Of a stretch of 64,000 nt of DNA, positions 42,977 through 54,417 are shown piece after piece. Within the stretch, counting starts at the first letter, position 1. Each line of letters starts with the position of its first letter. Position numbers and translations under genes: made by a program. Origin of the DNA: CAVURS01 sp963795385 (lineage in GTDB: Bacteria > Actinomycetota > Actinomycetes > Actinomycetales > CAVURS01); contig CAWCHK010000008.1 in assembly GCA_963795385.1 (NCBI GenBank), positions 103,891 through 167,890 of the forward strand, given 5' to 3'. The notes beneath the pieces were generated by a model. That model saw nothing but the letters and a program-made list of their open reading frames with translations. It had not been told where the DNA came from and made no database searches.

Positions 42977-43504
42977 ATGACTGCTCAGACCTGGACCGCA
43001 CCGGAGGTCGAGCGGGTCCGCCCGCCGAACGTCGCCGCCGAGCGGGTGGCTCTGGAGGCCTGGCTCGACTACCACCGGGCCACCCTGCTCACCAAGTGCG
43101 CGGGCCTGACCGGCGAGCAGCTGGCCACCCGCAGCGTCCCGCCGTCCACGATGAGCCTGCTCGGCCTGGTCCGGCACATGACCGACGTCGAGCGGTCCTG
43201 GTTCCGGGTCCGTCTCCTCGGCCGGGCGCCCGACCCGCTCTACTACGACGACGACGACAACCCGGACGGCGACTTCGACGACGCGGTCGCTGACGGTGCC
43301 GAGTCCGACTACGCCGCCTTCCTGGCCGAGGTCGAGCTGGCCCGCGAGGCCGTGTCCGGCAAGGGGCTCGACGACACCTACCAGGGCCGGCGGGCCCCTC
43401 TCGACGTGCGCTGGACCTACCTGCACATGATCGAGGAGTACGCCCGGCACAACGGCCACGCCGACCTCCTGCGCGAGCGCATCGATGGCGCGACCGGCCA
43501 GTAG
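42977..43504 (+). CDS. DinB/DUF664 family protein, paralogue 2
   Basis: 175 residues. Same fold and histidines as paralogue 1 (LVRHMTDVERSWFRVRLLG; HMIEEYARHNGHADLLRERIDG). The core WLDYHR.TLLTKCAGLTGEQLATRSVPPS is nearly identical, the acidic loop (YYDDDDNPDGDFDD) differs. A tandem duplication. The 3' end overlaps the YcaQ-like start by 20 nt. Confidence 0.9.
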   Translation: MTAQTWTAPEVERVRPPNVAAERVALEAWLDYHRATLLTKCAGLTGEQLATRSVPPSTMSLLGLVRHMTDVERSWFRVRLLGRAPDPLYYDDDDNPDGDFDDAVADGAESDYAAFLAEVELAREAVSGKGLDDTYQGRRAPLDVRWTYLHMIEEYARHNGHADLLRERIDGATGQ

Positions 43505-44756
43505 CAGCCGGCCGCGCGACTCCTTCTCCATCGCGCAGGCCCGACGAATCGCCCTGGCCGCACAGGGATTTCACGATCCCAGGCCCTCCACCGAGCCGAC
43601 CATGCGGCACCTCCAGAGGGTCGTGGACCGGGTCGGGATCATCCAGGTCGACAGCGTCAACGTCCTGGTCCGCAGTCACTACCTCCCGGCGTACTCCCGG
43701 CTCGGCCCGTACGACGTCGGCCTGCTCGAGCGCGCCCGTGACCGCGCCCCGCGCCGGCTGGTGGAGTACTGGGCGCACGAGGCCAGCCTGGTCCCGCCGT
43801 CGACGATCCCGCTGCTGCGATGGCGGATGGACCGCTGGCGCCAGGAGGCCTGGGGCGGCATGCGCCGGGTCCCCGTCGACCACGCCGACGTCGTCAAGGC
43901 CGTGCTCGAGGAGGTCGGCGCCCACGGCCCGATGACCGCCCGCCAGGTCGAGGCCCGGCTGGCCCACGACGCCCCTCGAGCGCGCGACCAGTGGGGGTGG
44001 AACTGGAGCGTCGTCAAGCAGGCCCTGGAGCACCTGTTCTGGGCCGGGCAGGTGACCTCGGCCGGGCGCAACACGCAGTTCGAACGCCGGTACGCCGTGC
44101 CGGAGCGGGTCTTCCCCCGCGAGGTCCTGGCCACGCCGCCCCTGACCGAGCAGCAGGCCTTCCGCGAGCTGGTCGCGATCGCCGCCCGCGCGCACGGCAT
44201 CGGCACCGAGCAGGACCTGCGTGACTACTTCCGCCTCGGGCCGCAGGACGCCCGCCCGGCGATCGCGGCGCTGGTCGAGGAGGGGGTCCTGCTGCCGGTC
44301 ACGGTCCGGGGATGGGGCCGAGCGGCGTACCTGCATCGCGACGCCAGGCTCCCGCGCCGGGTCGATGCCCGGGCACTGCTGAGCCCGTTCGACTCCCTGG
44401 TCTGGCAGCGCGAGCGGACCGAGCACCTGTTCGGCATGCAGTTCCGCCTGGAGATCTACGTCCCAGCGCCGCTGCGGGTGCACGGCTACTACGTCCTGCC
44501 GTTCCTGCTCGGCGACCGGCTGGTCGGCCGGGTCGACCTCAAGGCCGACCGGGCGGCGAACGGCGGCGAGGGCGTGCTCCGGGTCCATGCCGCCCACGCC
44601 GAGCCGGAGGCACCGGCGGAGACGGCCGCGGAGCTGGCGGCGGAGCTGGCTCAGATGGCGGGGTGGCTCGGTCTCGGGTCGGTGGTCGTCACGCCCCGCG
44701 GCGACCTGGCGCCAGCCCTGGCCGCCGCGGTGCCCGAGGCCTCGCTCACCGCCTAG
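43485..44756 (+). CDS. YcaQ/AlkX-like winged-helix DNA glycosylase family protein
   Basis: 423 residues. Repeated winged-helix family (PF06224): RHLQRVVDRVGIIQVDSVNVLVRSHYLPAYSR, with the catalytic QxD pattern Q54-V-D56; VEYWAHEASLVP; FGMQFRLEIYVP and VGRVDLKADR near the C terminus. E. coli YcaQ unhooks DNA interstrand crosslinks, and streptomycete relatives protect producers from alkylators, so a repair role is likely. ATG 43485 lies inside the DinB gene end; translation may be coupled. Confidence 0.9.
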   Translation: MARPASSSRPRDSFSIAQARRIALAAQGFHDPRPSTEPTMRHLQRVVDRVGIIQVDSVNVLVRSHYLPAYSRLGPYDVGLLERARDRAPRRLVEYWAHEASLVPPSTIPLLRWRMDRWRQEAWGGMRRVPVDHADVVKAVLEEVGAHGPMTARQVEARLAHDAPRARDQWGWNWSVVKQALEHLFWAGQVTSAGRNTQFERRYAVPERVFPREVLATPPLTEQQAFRELVAIAARAHGIGTEQDLRDYFRLGPQDARPAIAALVEEGVLLPVTVRGWGRAAYLHRDARLPRRVDARALLSPFDSLVWQRERTEHLFGMQFRLEIYVPAPLRVHGYYVLPFLLGDRLVGRVDLKADRAANGGEGVLRVHAAHAEPEAPAETAAELAAELAQMAGWLGLGSVVVTPRGDLAPALAAAVPEASLTA

Positions 44757-44777
44757 GTCGGCGCCGGGCCAGGCCAG

Positions 44778-45917
44778 TCAGGCCGTGACCTCGCCGGCCA
44801 GCAGGTCGTAGCGCACCAGGTCGTCGAAGCTCCCGTCCGGCGCCGGATCGACCTGCCGCTCGATGCCGATCTCGCGGAAGCCGGCCGCCTCGGCGACCCG
44901 GCGCGACGCGGAGTTCAGCGCCGCGGCCCGCAGGGTGAGCCGGCGCTGGCCGAGGCCGCCGTCGTGCACGGGGATGACCGCGTGCCGCACCGCCAGCCGC
45001 ACCGCGTGGCTCATCACGCCCCGGCCGCGCTCGCCCGGGTGGGTCCAGTAGCCGATCTCGGCCTCCGCACCCGAGCGGTTCAGGCCGAAGACGTCGACCG
45101 ATCCGAGACACCGGTCGTCCGCCGGGTCGGCCACGCACCACCCGAGGGCTGACGCCTCGGCCGCACGGGTGCGCTCGCCGAGCAGGAACGTGCGGGCGTC
45201 GCGGACGGTGTACGGCGCCGGGATCCGCGGCAGCCAGCGCCCGATCCGCCCGTCCTGCATCGCCTCCACGACCCGGTCCTCGTCGCCGTCCCGCCACGGG
45301 CGCAGCCGCACCCCACCACCGGTCAGCTCGACCGGCTCGAGCCAGGCCGGGCCGGCCGTCATCGGGTCGCCGCGCAGGAGCGATGCCACCCACGCGTCGC
45401 TGCGCTGGCCCCGCGCCTCCACCATGGCCCGCACCGCGCCCTCGAACCGGAAGCCGAGCGCCCAGGCCACACGGCGCGAGGCCCAGTTGCCGACATTCGC
45501 CCGCCACAGGACGACCTCGACCTCCAGCGTTTCGAACGCCCAGGTCACCGCCAGCCGGGCCGCCCGGGTCATCAGGCCGCGCCCGCGGGCCCAGGGTGCG
45601 AGTCCGAAGCCCACCTCGACGCCGGCCTGCCCGTCGCGCCGGAAGTCGATGCTGCCGGCGAACCGCGGCCGCTCGCCGTCGGACGCCTCGATCGCGAAAC
45701 CTCTTGTCCCCGAAGGGTTCTGCCAGCCCTGGGGCATCAGCTCGCGGACGAAGAACTCGGCATCGGAGCGCTGGTACGGCACGGGGACGGTCGTCCAGCG
45801 CTGCATCTCCGGGTCCTGGCCCTGCCCGAGGACGTCGTCGATGTCCTCGTCACGATGGGCGCGCAGCGTGACCACGCCGTCGGTCAGCGTCGGCGTCGAG
45901 GTGGGCGGCTCGCTCAT
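44778..45917 (-). CDS. Tandem GNAT acetyltransferase (two RimJ/RimL-type domains)
   Basis: 379 residues with two complete GNAT domains. First (about 10-185): VTLRAHRDEDIDDVLGQGQDPEMQRWTTVP in pieces, acetyl-CoA loop APWARGRGLMTRAARL, NVGNWASRRVAWALGFRFEG. Second (about 200-375): VRLRPWRDGDEDRVVEAM, HPGERGRGVMSHAVRL, NSASRRVAEAAGFREIGIER. The domains are related, so internal duplication. Substrate unknown; RimJ/L relatives modify protein N termini or small amines. Convergent with the YcaQ-like gene. Confidence 0.9.
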   Translation of the reverse strand: MSEPPTSTPTLTDGVVTLRAHRDEDIDDVLGQGQDPEMQRWTTVPVPYQRSDAEFFVRELMPQGWQNPSGTRGFAIEASDGERPRFAGSIDFRRDGQAGVEVGFGLAPWARGRGLMTRAARLAVTWAFETLEVEVVLWRANVGNWASRRVAWALGFRFEGAVRAMVEARGQRSDAWVASLLRGDPMTAGPAWLEPVELTGGGVRLRPWRDGDEDRVVEAMQDGRIGRWLPRIPAPYTVRDARTFLLGERTRAAEASALGWCVADPADDRCLGSVDVFGLNRSGAEAEIGYWTHPGERGRGVMSHAVRLAVRHAVIPVHDGGLGQRRLTLRAAALNSASRRVAEAAGFREIGIERQVDPAPDGSFDDLVRYDLLAGEVTA

Positions 45918-46027
45918 GGTCGCGACCCTCCCCGAAAGCCGCTCGGGGCGGCAACCCCATTCCGATCGGTCCGGGCCGGCGGTCGATCCTGGACGCCGTG
46001 CCCTCGGCCATGCGCGCTGGTGCCGCC

Positions 46028-46033
46028 TAGGGT
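46028..46033 (+). promoter_or_regulatory. Leaderless -10 hexamer (TAGGGT)
   Basis: TAGGGT, 6 nt, ATG 46040 of the small GNAT gene. Confidence 0.6.
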
Positions 46034-46039
46034 GGGCGG

Positions 46040-46330
46040 ATGGGCGAGGTCGCGGTCGAGGTCGTCGACGATCCGGAACGGTCCCGCTACGTCGCGTCGG
46101 TCGACGGTGAGCCGGCCGGGTTCTCGGCGTACCGGCTCCGCGGGGGCGATGTGGTCTTCACGCACACCGAGGTCGACCCGGCGTTCGAGGGCAAGGGCGT
46201 GGGCTCCACGCTGGTGCAGGCGGCGCTCGACGACGTACGCCGCCGGGGTCTGGGCGTGATCGCGATGTGCCCGTTCGTCTCGGCCTTCATCCGGCGGCAC
46301 CCCGAGTACGCGGACCTGACCGGCTCCTGA
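46040..46330 (+). CDS. Small GNAT-like protein (YjdJ / Acetyltransf_CG type)
   Basis: 96 residues, the short GCN5-related family: SVDGEPAGFSAYRLRGGDVVFTHTEVDPAFEGKGVGSTLV (in parts), then VIAMCPFVSAFIRRHPEYADL, the diagnostic CP...YI/FI..HPEY motif. Function unknown; acetyl-CoA binding is likely from GKGVGS. Start is set by the hexamer. Confidence 0.93.
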   Translation: MGEVAVEVVDDPERSRYVASVDGEPAGFSAYRLRGGDVVFTHTEVDPAFEGKGVGSTLVQAALDDVRRRGLGVIAMCPFVSAFIRRHPEYADLTGS

Positions 46331-46349
46331 GCCCGGCCGGAGCCTGGCG

Positions 46350-46946
46350 TCAGCCGGCCAGCCGCCCGTGCAGGCAGACGTCGTGCCGGGCCCAGCCGGC
46401 GGGGACCCCGGGGTCGACGAGCGGCAGGTAGGCACGTCGTACGCCCTCCCGGTCGAAGCCGGCGTTCGCCGCGACCCGGCAGGAGGCGGCGTTCCCGACC
46501 GCGTGGTCGAGCTGCACCCGCGGCAGCCCGGCACCGGCCACCGGGTCGAGCAGCCATCCGGCCAGCAGCCGCAGCGCGGCGCTGGCGACCCCGCGCCCGC
46601 GGGCCTCGGGCAGGACGCCGTAGCCCAGGTCGGCGATCCGCAGCAGCGGCAGGTCGACCCGGGTGCTGATCCCGCCGAGCAGCCGGCCGTCCGCGGCCGC
46701 GACGGCGTACGACGACGGCTCGCCGGCCCGGGCCCGCTCGACGTCCCGCTCCAGGTCCGGCAGCAGGGCGCTCGCGTCGAGGGGCCGCGGGATGAACCAC
46801 GGCGTCCCCCAGCGGTCCTCCTCCGGGTCCCGGCTCAGGCGCAGGCGGCCCTCGGCGTCGCCGGCCGGGTCCCAGAGCCGCAGCCGGATGTCGCCCGCGC
46901 GCAGGCCGTCGGGCGGGAACGGGGGCAGGACCGGCAGTGCGGGCAT
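46350..46946 (-). CDS. GNAT family N-acetyltransferase
   Basis: 198 residues. GNAT motif A EARGRGVASAALRLLAGWLL and the following HAVGNAASCRVAANAGFDREGVRR are clear. The N terminus (LPPFPPDGLRAGDIRLRLWDPAGDAE) is of the RimJ/RimL type. ATG 46946 is chosen since TAACCT lies exactly 7 nt upstream. Convergent with the small GNAT gene. Third acetyltransferase gene in 2.2 kb; substrate unknown. Confidence 0.9.
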   Translation of the reverse strand: MPALPVLPPFPPDGLRAGDIRLRLWDPAGDAEGRLRLSRDPEEDRWGTPWFIPRPLDASALLPDLERDVERARAGEPSSYAVAAADGRLLGGISTRVDLPLLRIADLGYGVLPEARGRGVASAALRLLAGWLLDPVAGAGLPRVQLDHAVGNAASCRVAANAGFDREGVRRAYLPLVDPGVPAGWARHDVCLHGRLAG

Positions 46947-46953
46947 AGGGCGC

Positions 46954-46959
46954 AGGTTA
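46954..46959 (-). promoter_or_regulatory. Leaderless -10 hexamer (TAACCT)
   Basis: TAACCT on the minus strand, 7 nt before ATG 46946. Confidence 0.55.
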
Positions 46960-47064
46960 CGTCCGGGGGTGCCCGGCCTGCGTACCATGGCTGAGCCTGG
47001 TGACTGCTGGGCGTGGCCCGGCGAGTGCTGGGCGTGATGAGGTCGAGAGCTGGGGAGTGCCTGC

Positions 47065-49878
<2,814 letters not shown>

Positions 49879-49881
<3 letters not shown>

Positions 49882-49922
49882 CCTCGGCCGGACCTCGGCC
49901 TGACCTCGGCCTGTCCTCGGCC
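49879..49922. repeat. 11-bp tandem repeat, four copies, starting at the secA stop
   Basis: TGACCTCGGCC, GGACCTCGGCC, TGACCTCGGCC, TGTCCTCGGCC at 49879, 49890, 49901 and 49912; the first unit begins with the stop codon itself. Same unit length, copy number and placement as the repeat after ahcY, but a different sequence. Confidence 0.85.
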
Positions 49923-49950
49923 GGTCCCGCCGGGTGAACCGCGCGCGAGA

Positions 49951-50541
49951 TCAGCCGATCTCGAGGGCGGTCACCTGCCAGCGGCCGTCCAGCCCTTCCA
50001 GCCGGAGGGCGACAGCCTGCACCCGGCCGCGGGCCACGACGACCGCAGCCGCCTCGACGACGCCGTCCGCGGGCTGGCAGATCCGCACGCTGCGGACGAC
50101 CGCCCGGCGGGCCGGGACCGACCGGCCACCGGCGAGGGCGCAGCGTCGTTGCAGCGCGGCGTAGACCGGCGCGCTGGTCCACCGCACGAGCTGCGTCACC
50201 GGGCGGACGCCGGACCCGGCCTCCAGGACCGCCTGCACCATCCGGGCCGCCCAGGCCCGTGGCTCGGGCAGGTCCGAGGTGGACGTGGGTCGCGGGCCGA
50301 ACGGCTCGAAGCCCAGGTCCGTCGCGTCCGCGCAGCCGGACGGTTCGCCGGATGCGGCCACCAGGGCCAGCGCCAGGGTGGCCTGGCGCGCTCCGGGCAG
50401 GGCCCGTCCGCACGTCGGGAAGGGCTCCCGGTCCGGTGCGGGCTCGGTGTCGGGGATCGGCAACGCCCGCAACGAGTTTCGCCGGTCACCGGGATCACCG
50501 CGGTCGCTGGCGTCGCTGACCTCTGGCAGCACGGCGGTCAT
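49951..50541 (-). CDS. DUF6459 (Rv3235-like) family protein
   Basis: 196 residues. Conserved part from about 85: LPEPRAWAARMVQAVLEAGSGVRPVTQLVRWTSAPVYAAL (in parts), then VRSVRICQPADGVVEAAAVVVARGRVQAVALRLEGLDGRWQVTALEIG, typical of the Rv3235 family found near secA in actinobacteria. The first 80 residues are low-complexity. Function unknown. Convergent with secA; follows the LysM gene on the same strand. Confidence 0.85.
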   Translation of the reverse strand: MTAVLPEVSDASDRGDPGDRRNSLRALPIPDTEPAPDREPFPTCGRALPGARQATLALALVAASGEPSGCADATDLGFEPFGPRPTSTSDLPEPRAWAARMVQAVLEAGSGVRPVTQLVRWTSAPVYAALQRRCALAGGRSVPARRAVVRSVRICQPADGVVEAAAVVVARGRVQAVALRLEGLDGRWQVTALEIG

Positions 50542-50598
50542 CGGGGCTCGGGTCCGGGCATCGTCGTCGCTCCTCGGTTGGCGGTCATGGTCCTGGCC

Positions 50599-51432
50599 TC
50601 AGCGGGCGGGCGGGGGGAGCAGGAGCTGGCCGGGCAGCAGCCGGTCCGGGTCATGACCGATGACCGAGCGGTTCGCGGCGTACCAGCGGGGCCACTCCCG
50701 GGCGATCTCGGCCGGTCCGGCGTCGGGGCCGAGGTGGCGGGCGGCGATCGCCCACAGGGTGTCACCGCGGCGTACGACGACGTGCTCGTCGACGTGCCGC
50801 CCCGGCGCCGGAGGCGTACTCACCAGGCTGACATCGGCCGGCGGGATCGCCGGCACCGGCGGCGCGGCCGGCGGGGCTGCGGGGGTCCAGGACGGTGCTG
50901 TCGGCAGCGGTGCCGGTGGCACGGGCGTCGACGGGGTCGCCGTGATCGCCGGGCCGGGCGCCGCCCAGCCGGGAGCGGGGAGGGTGCCCGTCGCGGCGGG
51001 TCGCGCCGGTCCGGCGGCCGGAACACCCACCGGCCCGGACGCGCCGGCCGTCGCCGCCGGGGCCACGACGAGGGTGCCGCCGAGCGCGGCCGCTACGGCG
51101 GAGCGCAGGAGGAGCGGTGTGATCGTGCTGGAGACCCGCTCGGCGACCGGCCCCACCACACCGGGGGCCTGGGCCAGGGCGGCGACGGCGGTGGACAGCG
51201 CCAGCCAACCGAGCAGCAGCGCGGCCAGGCCGGCGCAGACACCCACCAGCAGCCCGTCCGGAGTCACGGTCCCGGCCGCCGGCCCGAGCCCGGCGGCGAG
51301 CCGGCGCCCGGACAGGCGCAGCAGCAGGGCCGATCCGGCGGCGCCAGCAGTGACGGCCACGGCGACGGCCCCGGTGGCGGCGACGGCCCCGGTGGCGGCG
51401 CGCACGGCCCAGCGCCGAGGACGTCCGGTCAT
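50599..51432 (-). CDS. LysM-domain membrane protein
   Basis: 277 residues. Three or so N-terminal spans (to about 135), a long Pro/Ala-rich linker, then a LysM domain: VVVRRGDTLWAIAARHLG, WPRWYAANRSVIGHDPDRLLPGQLLLPP. LysM binds peptidoglycan, so the C terminus is outside the membrane. ATG 51432 has AGGGGG a few nt upstream; GTG 51438 is possible. Conserved partner of the Rv3235-like gene. Probable cell-wall anchoring protein. Confidence 0.88.
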   Translation of the reverse strand: MTGRPRRWAVRAATGAVAATGAVAVAVTAGAAGSALLLRLSGRRLAAGLGPAAGTVTPDGLLVGVCAGLAALLLGWLALSTAVAALAQAPGVVGPVAERVSSTITPLLLRSAVAAALGGTLVVAPAATAGASGPVGVPAAGPARPAATGTLPAPGWAAPGPAITATPSTPVPPAPLPTAPSWTPAAPPAAPPVPAIPPADVSLVSTPPAPGRHVDEHVVVRRGDTLWAIAARHLGPDAGPAEIAREWPRWYAANRSVIGHDPDRLLPGQLLLPPPAR

Positions 51433-51595
51433 GGTCACCCCCTGAGGCAGCCCCAGGTCACACCAGGTGGCTGCCGATGCCGTCGTTTGCCTGTGTTTGC
51501 GTGTGACGGAGTTCTATCACATCGATCTCTCCCACGCGACGCAACGGCAGGAAGCGGACAAGATCACCACTCGACCTATCCGGGACGAGTCATGC

Positions 51596-51601
51596 CAAGG
51601 T
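51596..51601 (+). promoter_or_regulatory. Possible leaderless -10 (CAAGGT)
   Basis: CAAGGT, 6 nt, ATG 51608; CAnnnT variant. Confidence 0.4.
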
Positions 51602-51607
51602 GGCCGG

Positions 51608-52210
51608 ATGCGCTGGGACGATCTGTTCGCCGACCTGGAGGCGCAGCTCGACGCCGAGCAGGCCGAGGAGCTGCGCGCGGAGGTGGCCGACCGCAGCCGC
51701 CGCGAGCTGGCCGCCATCACGCTGCTCGACCGGCTGGTGGTCCATCGCGGCGGTCCGGTCCGGGTCGGCATCCTGGGCCTGGCCGGTGCGCTCCCCGGCG
51801 CCGGGACGGATGGCGGATACGCCCACCCGGCCCCGGCGGTGTCCGGGGTGCTGCTCGATGTCGCCGAGCAATGGCTGTTGGTGGAGGAGGTGCCGGGCCG
51901 GGCCGCGCTGGTGCCGGCGGCGGCGGCCGCCTGGGTCGCCGGGCTGGGCCGGGCGTCCGCGCCCCAACCCGGGGGGTCACTTGCTCGGCGGGTCGGGCTG
52001 GGCTCGGCGTTGCGCGGCCTGGCCCGCCAGCGAATCCCGGTCCGGGTCGCTCTCCGGGAGGGAGGGAGCCTCACCGGCACCTTCGACCGGGTGGGCGCCG
52101 ACCACGTCGATCTGGCCGAGCACCTGCCGGACGAGGCCCGGCGGCCCGAGGCGGTGCGGGGGGTCCGGACCCTGCCGTTCACGGCGATCGGGCTGGTCCG
52201 CCCCGCCTGA
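51608..52210 (+). CDS. Conserved actinobacterial protein of unknown function (sometimes named Fis-family)
   Basis: 200 residues. N-terminal acidic helix MRWDDLFADLEAQLDAEQAEELRAEVADR (in parts), then two beta-rich segments: VSGVLLDVAEQWLLVEEVPGRAALVPAAAAAWVAGLGR and IPVRVALREGGSLTGTFDRVGADHVDLAEH, each reminiscent of an Sm/Hfq-like barrel. No HTH is visible, so the Fis label used for homologues is doubtful. Convergent with the glucoamylase-like gene. Start from the hexamer; the longer upstream frame is not credible. Confidence 0.8.
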   Translation: MRWDDLFADLEAQLDAEQAEELRAEVADRSRRELAAITLLDRLVVHRGGPVRVGILGLAGALPGAGTDGGYAHPAPAVSGVLLDVAEQWLLVEEVPGRAALVPAAAAAWVAGLGRASAPQPGGSLARRVGLGSALRGLARQRIPVRVALREGGSLTGTFDRVGADHVDLAEHLPDEARRPEAVRGVRTLPFTAIGLVRPA

Positions 52211-52222
52211 GGGCGCTGAGGG

Positions 52223-53902
52223 TCAGCCGACGAACATGTCGTCGGCACCCAGGTAGGTCCGGGCCGCGGCTGAGACCGGGTCGGCCGCGAAGTGCCGCTG
52301 CAGGGCCCGGTCGTTCAGGGCGTTGTCCAGCGAGGCCATGATCATCGACTGGTCCAGCGCGAGGTACCGGTGGCCGACGGCTCCGGTCGTCGGGTTGACG
52401 GCGTCGAAGAAGCCACCAACGCCGTAGACGTCGGGATAGAGGCGACGCAGGTTCTGGATGTTGGCGAACGCCTGCTGCGGTGCGACGTCGAGCGCGATGA
52501 ACGACGCGTGCGGGGTGACGGTGTCCTCCGGGCCACAGCTGTCGCACTGGGCCAGCCGCAGGTTGGGGCTGCTCGCCGTCGCGCCGGGCCCGTGATAGGG
52601 GAACTGCTGGCCGGACACGCCGTAGCCCTGGTACCCACCGGAGTCGTCGGGCGTGCTGGAGGGCGACATGCCCCACACCGGCAGGTGCAGCTGCCCGGTG
52701 GCGTACCTGATCTGGACCTTGGCCGTCCGGACGTCCGCCCGGCCGAGGCTTCGCGGCCCCCACGACGTCTCCGGGACGACGGTGTTGTCCATCAGGCCCT
52801 CGAACATGCCGCCGCCGTACGTCGGGATGAAGTCGAGGTTGGTCCCCGGGTAGGTGTAGTGACCCTCCCAGACCGTGAATCGTTGCTGTGACTGCGGATC
52901 GGTGACCGTCTTCCAGGCGCCGGCCATCGGCCACTGGCCCTGCCAGGAGAAGTCCGGGTCGCCCGTGCAATCGGCGAACGGCGCCCGGGGCGGCAGCTCG
53001 CGCCAGCTCTTCCACCACACGTTGCCCGGCATCTGGTGCAGCCCCATCCCGATGTACGCCGAGATCCGCGGGTCACTGTAGAGCGCACCGTTGTGGTAGT
53101 AGTGCGTCCAGTTCTCGCCCTCGGTCGGTGGCAGCCCCTCGTAGTAGCCGCCGAACATCTGGCCGGTCGGCTGGCTGCCCTCGACCGCCGGGTTGACGTT
53201 GCAGTGCGTCTCGGCCCGGGCGTCGTAGAACAGGCCGAAGTCCATCGGCCGGATCAGGGCGTCGATGGTAGGGCGCAGGGCGGGCATGGCCTGCCGGGCG
53301 ACCACGAGACCCGAGGCGTAGAGCCCGTTGTCGACGTTGGACACGAACGAGCAGTTGTCGAAGGCGTGCGCGGCCTCCGGGTCACACGCGGCGTCGCCGG
53401 GATTCAGGATCGGCTGCGCCGTGGAGGTGTCGTACCACTGGTGCAGGAAGCCGTGGAAGCGGCTCATCGTCGACACCGTCCGCAGGGTCGCCCGGACGCG
53501 CTGCTCGGCCTCGTTGCGGCTGACCAGCTCGAGGTCCTCGGCCGAGACCACGGCCCACAGGTAGACGCCGATGTTCGCGGCCGACGTGTAGCGGCCGTAC
53601 GCCGTCGGCGCCTTCGCACCGCCGGCGTACGTCAGGTTGTCCAGCGGCAGGGCCGTCGCCGGGTCGAGGTCCGCGCGGTAGAAGCTCCAGGTGTCCCGGG
53701 CGATGCCCATGAGCTGATGGCGCTGGGCCGCGGTGAGGCCGGAGAAGTGGGCCACGCCGCTGTTCCCGCCGCGACCGCCCGGCGCGCTCGCCCGGGAGCC
53801 GGCGCTGGCCGGCTGGCTCGAGCCGACGGGTACCGCCAGCGCCACCGCGGCCGCGACGCAGATCGCCGCCCGGGTCCGGAGCCGTCCTGCACGTGTCCGC
53901 AT
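52223..53902 (-). CDS. Secreted glucoamylase-like (PF10091) glycoside hydrolase
   Basis: 559 residues. N-terminal signal peptide MRTRAGRLRTRAAICVAAAV... ending near PASA (about residue 34). Catalytic region: IARDTWSFYRADLDPATALPLDN, SNVDNGLYASGLVVAR, GGGMFEGLMDNTVVPETSWG, VWGMSPSSTPD, YQGYGVSGQ, then VTPHASFIALDVAPQQAFANIQNL and LDQSMIMASLDNAL, the order of the glycoamylase-like family, some members of which (GH144) cut beta-1,2-glucans. Substrate here unknown. ATG 53902 is preferred over GTG 53926 because the signal peptide begins there. Confidence 0.87.
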   Translation of the reverse strand: MRTRAGRLRTRAAICVAAAVALAVPVGSSQPASAGSRASAPGGRGGNSGVAHFSGLTAAQRHQLMGIARDTWSFYRADLDPATALPLDNLTYAGGAKAPTAYGRYTSAANIGVYLWAVVSAEDLELVSRNEAEQRVRATLRTVSTMSRFHGFLHQWYDTSTAQPILNPGDAACDPEAAHAFDNCSFVSNVDNGLYASGLVVARQAMPALRPTIDALIRPMDFGLFYDARAETHCNVNPAVEGSQPTGQMFGGYYEGLPPTEGENWTHYYHNGALYSDPRISAYIGMGLHQMPGNVWWKSWRELPPRAPFADCTGDPDFSWQGQWPMAGAWKTVTDPQSQQRFTVWEGHYTYPGTNLDFIPTYGGGMFEGLMDNTVVPETSWGPRSLGRADVRTAKVQIRYATGQLHLPVWGMSPSSTPDDSGGYQGYGVSGQQFPYHGPGATASSPNLRLAQCDSCGPEDTVTPHASFIALDVAPQQAFANIQNLRRLYPDVYGVGGFFDAVNPTTGAVGHRYLALDQSMIMASLDNALNDRALQRHFAADPVSAAARTYLGADDMFVG

Positions 53903-53995
53903 GGAAAGCACCCTTCGTGGGGTCACCTCGTGACCACCTACGCAACCACGCCCCGCAGCGGTGGCAACTCGAGACCCAGGGGTGACCGGGCCCGA

Positions 53996-54223
53996 TCAGC
54001 CGTCCGATCCCGGGCCGAAGGGATGCGTCTGCACGAAGTCGCGGGTCTCGGAGTACATCCGCTGGATATAGGTCTCGAGCTCACTGGCCTCGACCCGCCA
54101 CTGTCCGCGACCGCCCACCTTGATCGCCGGCAGCTCGCCGGAGCGCACCAGTGCGTACGTCTGGGCGGCCGAGATGTTCAGCACCTCGGCCACGTCCGCG
54201 AGCTGGAGGAAGCGGGGAGGCAC
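53996..54223 (-). CDS. Small helix-turn-helix protein (excisionase/BldC-like)
   Basis: 75 residues from GTG 54223. MerR-like HTH: FLQLADVAEVLNISAAQTYALVRSGELPAIKVGGRGQWRVEASELETYI in two parts, the classic helix-turn-helix_17 pattern of excisionase/BldC-type DNA-binding proteins. C-terminal 20 residues are a short tail. It is divergent from the SAF-domain gene, so may control it. CAAGAT 6 nt upstream marks the start; no phage genes are near. Confidence 0.88.
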   Translation of the reverse strand: MPPRFLQLADVAEVLNISAAQTYALVRSGELPAIKVGGRGQWRVEASELETYIQRMYSETRDFVQTHPFGPGSDG

Positions 54224-54229
54224 GAGGGC

Positions 54230-54235
54230 ATCTTG
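54230..54235 (-). promoter_or_regulatory. Possible leaderless -10 (CAAGAT)
   Basis: CAAGAT on the minus strand, 6 nt before GTG 54223. Confidence 0.4.
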
Positions 54236-54417
54236 GCATCGCCCCGGCCCGGCCGCAGCGACCCTGTGGACGAGCGGGTCGTCGCGCGGCTGGCTCCGAC
54301 GTCCTTCCCTTGCCTGTGGATGCGCCTGTGGATGCGGTGGCGGTGCGAAACGGCCGATAGGCCACGATAGGGACGCAACGGTGAGTGCCGTGGCCGCAGC
54401 CTGAAGGGAACCGATCC

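Noticed and set aside
53996..54223. Excisionase-like HTH gene considered as a prophage or integrative-element remnant
   Set aside because: No integrase, attachment-site repeat or other phage gene nearby; BldC-like regulators of this type are chromosomal in actinomycetes.
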